A stretch of DNA of 40,195 nt from an uncultured Clostridia bacterium. Its GTDB lineage: Bacteria; Bacillota; Clostridia; RUG12999. Under the pieces are notes generated by a model. It had not been told where the DNA came from. It made no database searches and saw nothing but the letters and a program-made list of their open reading frames with translations. This document shows positions 39,820-40,195 of this stretch, one piece after another. Numbering within the stretch: position 1 is the stretch's first letter; each line of letters begins with the position of its first letter. The stretch is from positions 1 through 40,195 of the forward strand of contig CAKVOK010000030.1 in assembly GCA_934792465.1 (NCBI GenBank), given 5' to 3'. A program made the translations under genes and the position numbers.

Positions 39820-40195
39820 ACAACCCTTCCACCACTAACGTGGTCCCCACACCTCCGCTGCTCGGCAGCTTCCGGCGCCTTGCAGAGGAATTTTCACAAC
39901 CCTTCCACCACTGACGTGGTCCCCCTCCCCTTACACAGGGGAGGCTTTGGTCTGTGCCGCTGAATTAGGTCTGCACCGCCCCATAGGCTCCCCTGTGCAA
40001 GGGCACCTACTTAGGTTTGCACGGACTTCATATAGGCTCCCCTGTGTAAGGGGAGCTGGCGGCGTATGCCGTCTGAGGGGTTGTAGGTTTGCACATGCTT
40101 GCTTTTACTTCGGTTTTGACAACCCTTCCACCACTGACGTGGTCCCCCTCCCCTTACACAGGGGAGGCTTTGGTCTGTGCCGCTGAATTAGGTCT
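39820..40195. repeat. Composite repeat locus 7 (GC-rich elements, runs off the window)
   Basis: Upstream of the sugar operon, GC-rich elements are stacked: a short one at 39829-39885 (ACCAC-TAAC-GTGGT, then CTGCTCGGCAG), another at 39895-39962 (ACCAC-TGAC-GTGGT, CCTCCCC/GGGGAGG), partial tails near 39983-40050 with CGGC-GTAT-GCCG and GAGGGGTTG, then another short one from 40113. The AGCTAAATT array is absent in the visible part. No clear promoter for the operon could be seen between 39763 and 39820; a TTGTAA at the repeat edge is a possible -35 only. Confidence 0.85.

Noticed and set aside
1..40195. Insertion sequence or MITE explanation for the composite repeats
   Set aside because: No transposase gene, consistent terminal inverted repeats or target duplications could be seen. 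Non-autonomous mobility is not excluded, but the sequence does not show it.

Overview
The window looks like chromosomal DNA of a Gram-positive anaerobe of the Clostridia, probably an uncultured gut species. This rests on the gene families (Firmicutes-type V-ATPase cluster, YesMN-type two-component pair, LplB/YtcP-type sugar permeases, SLH and BspA-like surface proteins, MecA-like adaptor), on sigmaA-type promoters with 17-bp spacers (often with a TGn extension) and on strong Shine-Dalgarno sequences. No phage, transposase, CRISPR array, tRNA or rRNA gene was seen. The one structured RNA gene is RNase P RNA.

Layout: (1) 282-2195(-), a cytoplasmic GH78-like alpha-L-rhamnosidase. (2) 2905-3252(+), a small TIGR04076-like cysteine protein behind a perfect consensus promoter. 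(3) 3334-9375(-), a 2013-residue secreted SLH protein with three tandem C-terminal modules. (4) 10148-13802(+), an XRE regulator, RmuC and topoisomerase III. (5) 13823-14635(-), an MscS channel. (6) 14819-23741(-), a complete nine-gene V-type ATPase operon in the order G/H-I-K-E-C-F-A-B-D. (7) 24159-25988(+), a secreted leucine-rich-repeat protein. (8) 26042-28543(-), a CNNM/HlyC-type membrane protein, RNase P RNA and an Mrp/ApbC Fe-S carrier. (9) 28748-28942(-), a DUF378 membrane protein. (10) 29121-29723(+), a MecA-like adaptor. (11) 29988-39762(-), a carbohydrate locus: secreted carbohydrate-binding-like protein, solute-binding lipoprotein, two permeases, AraC-type response regulator, YesM-type kinase, GH27 alpha-galactosidase and a 63-aa zinc-ribbon-like protein. 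No ABC ATPase is present, so a shared one elsewhere probably serves the importer.

The most unusual feature is a dispersed composite repeat found at seven intergenic loci in 40 kb. It has a GC-rich part, in which a fixed scaffold carries different small hairpins, and at five loci an AT-rich part, in which tiny hairpins are strung together by the linker AGCTAAATT. Stems differ from copy to copy but stay complementary, as if whole hairpins had been swapped. Two long arrays begin exactly at the stop codon of a gene whose product is needed in excess: the V-ATPase c-ring subunit and the sugar-binding lipoprotein. Both lie inside otherwise continuous operons. This recalls the role of REP elements between E. 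coli malE and malF, and suggests an RNA-level device that sets expression ratios within operons.
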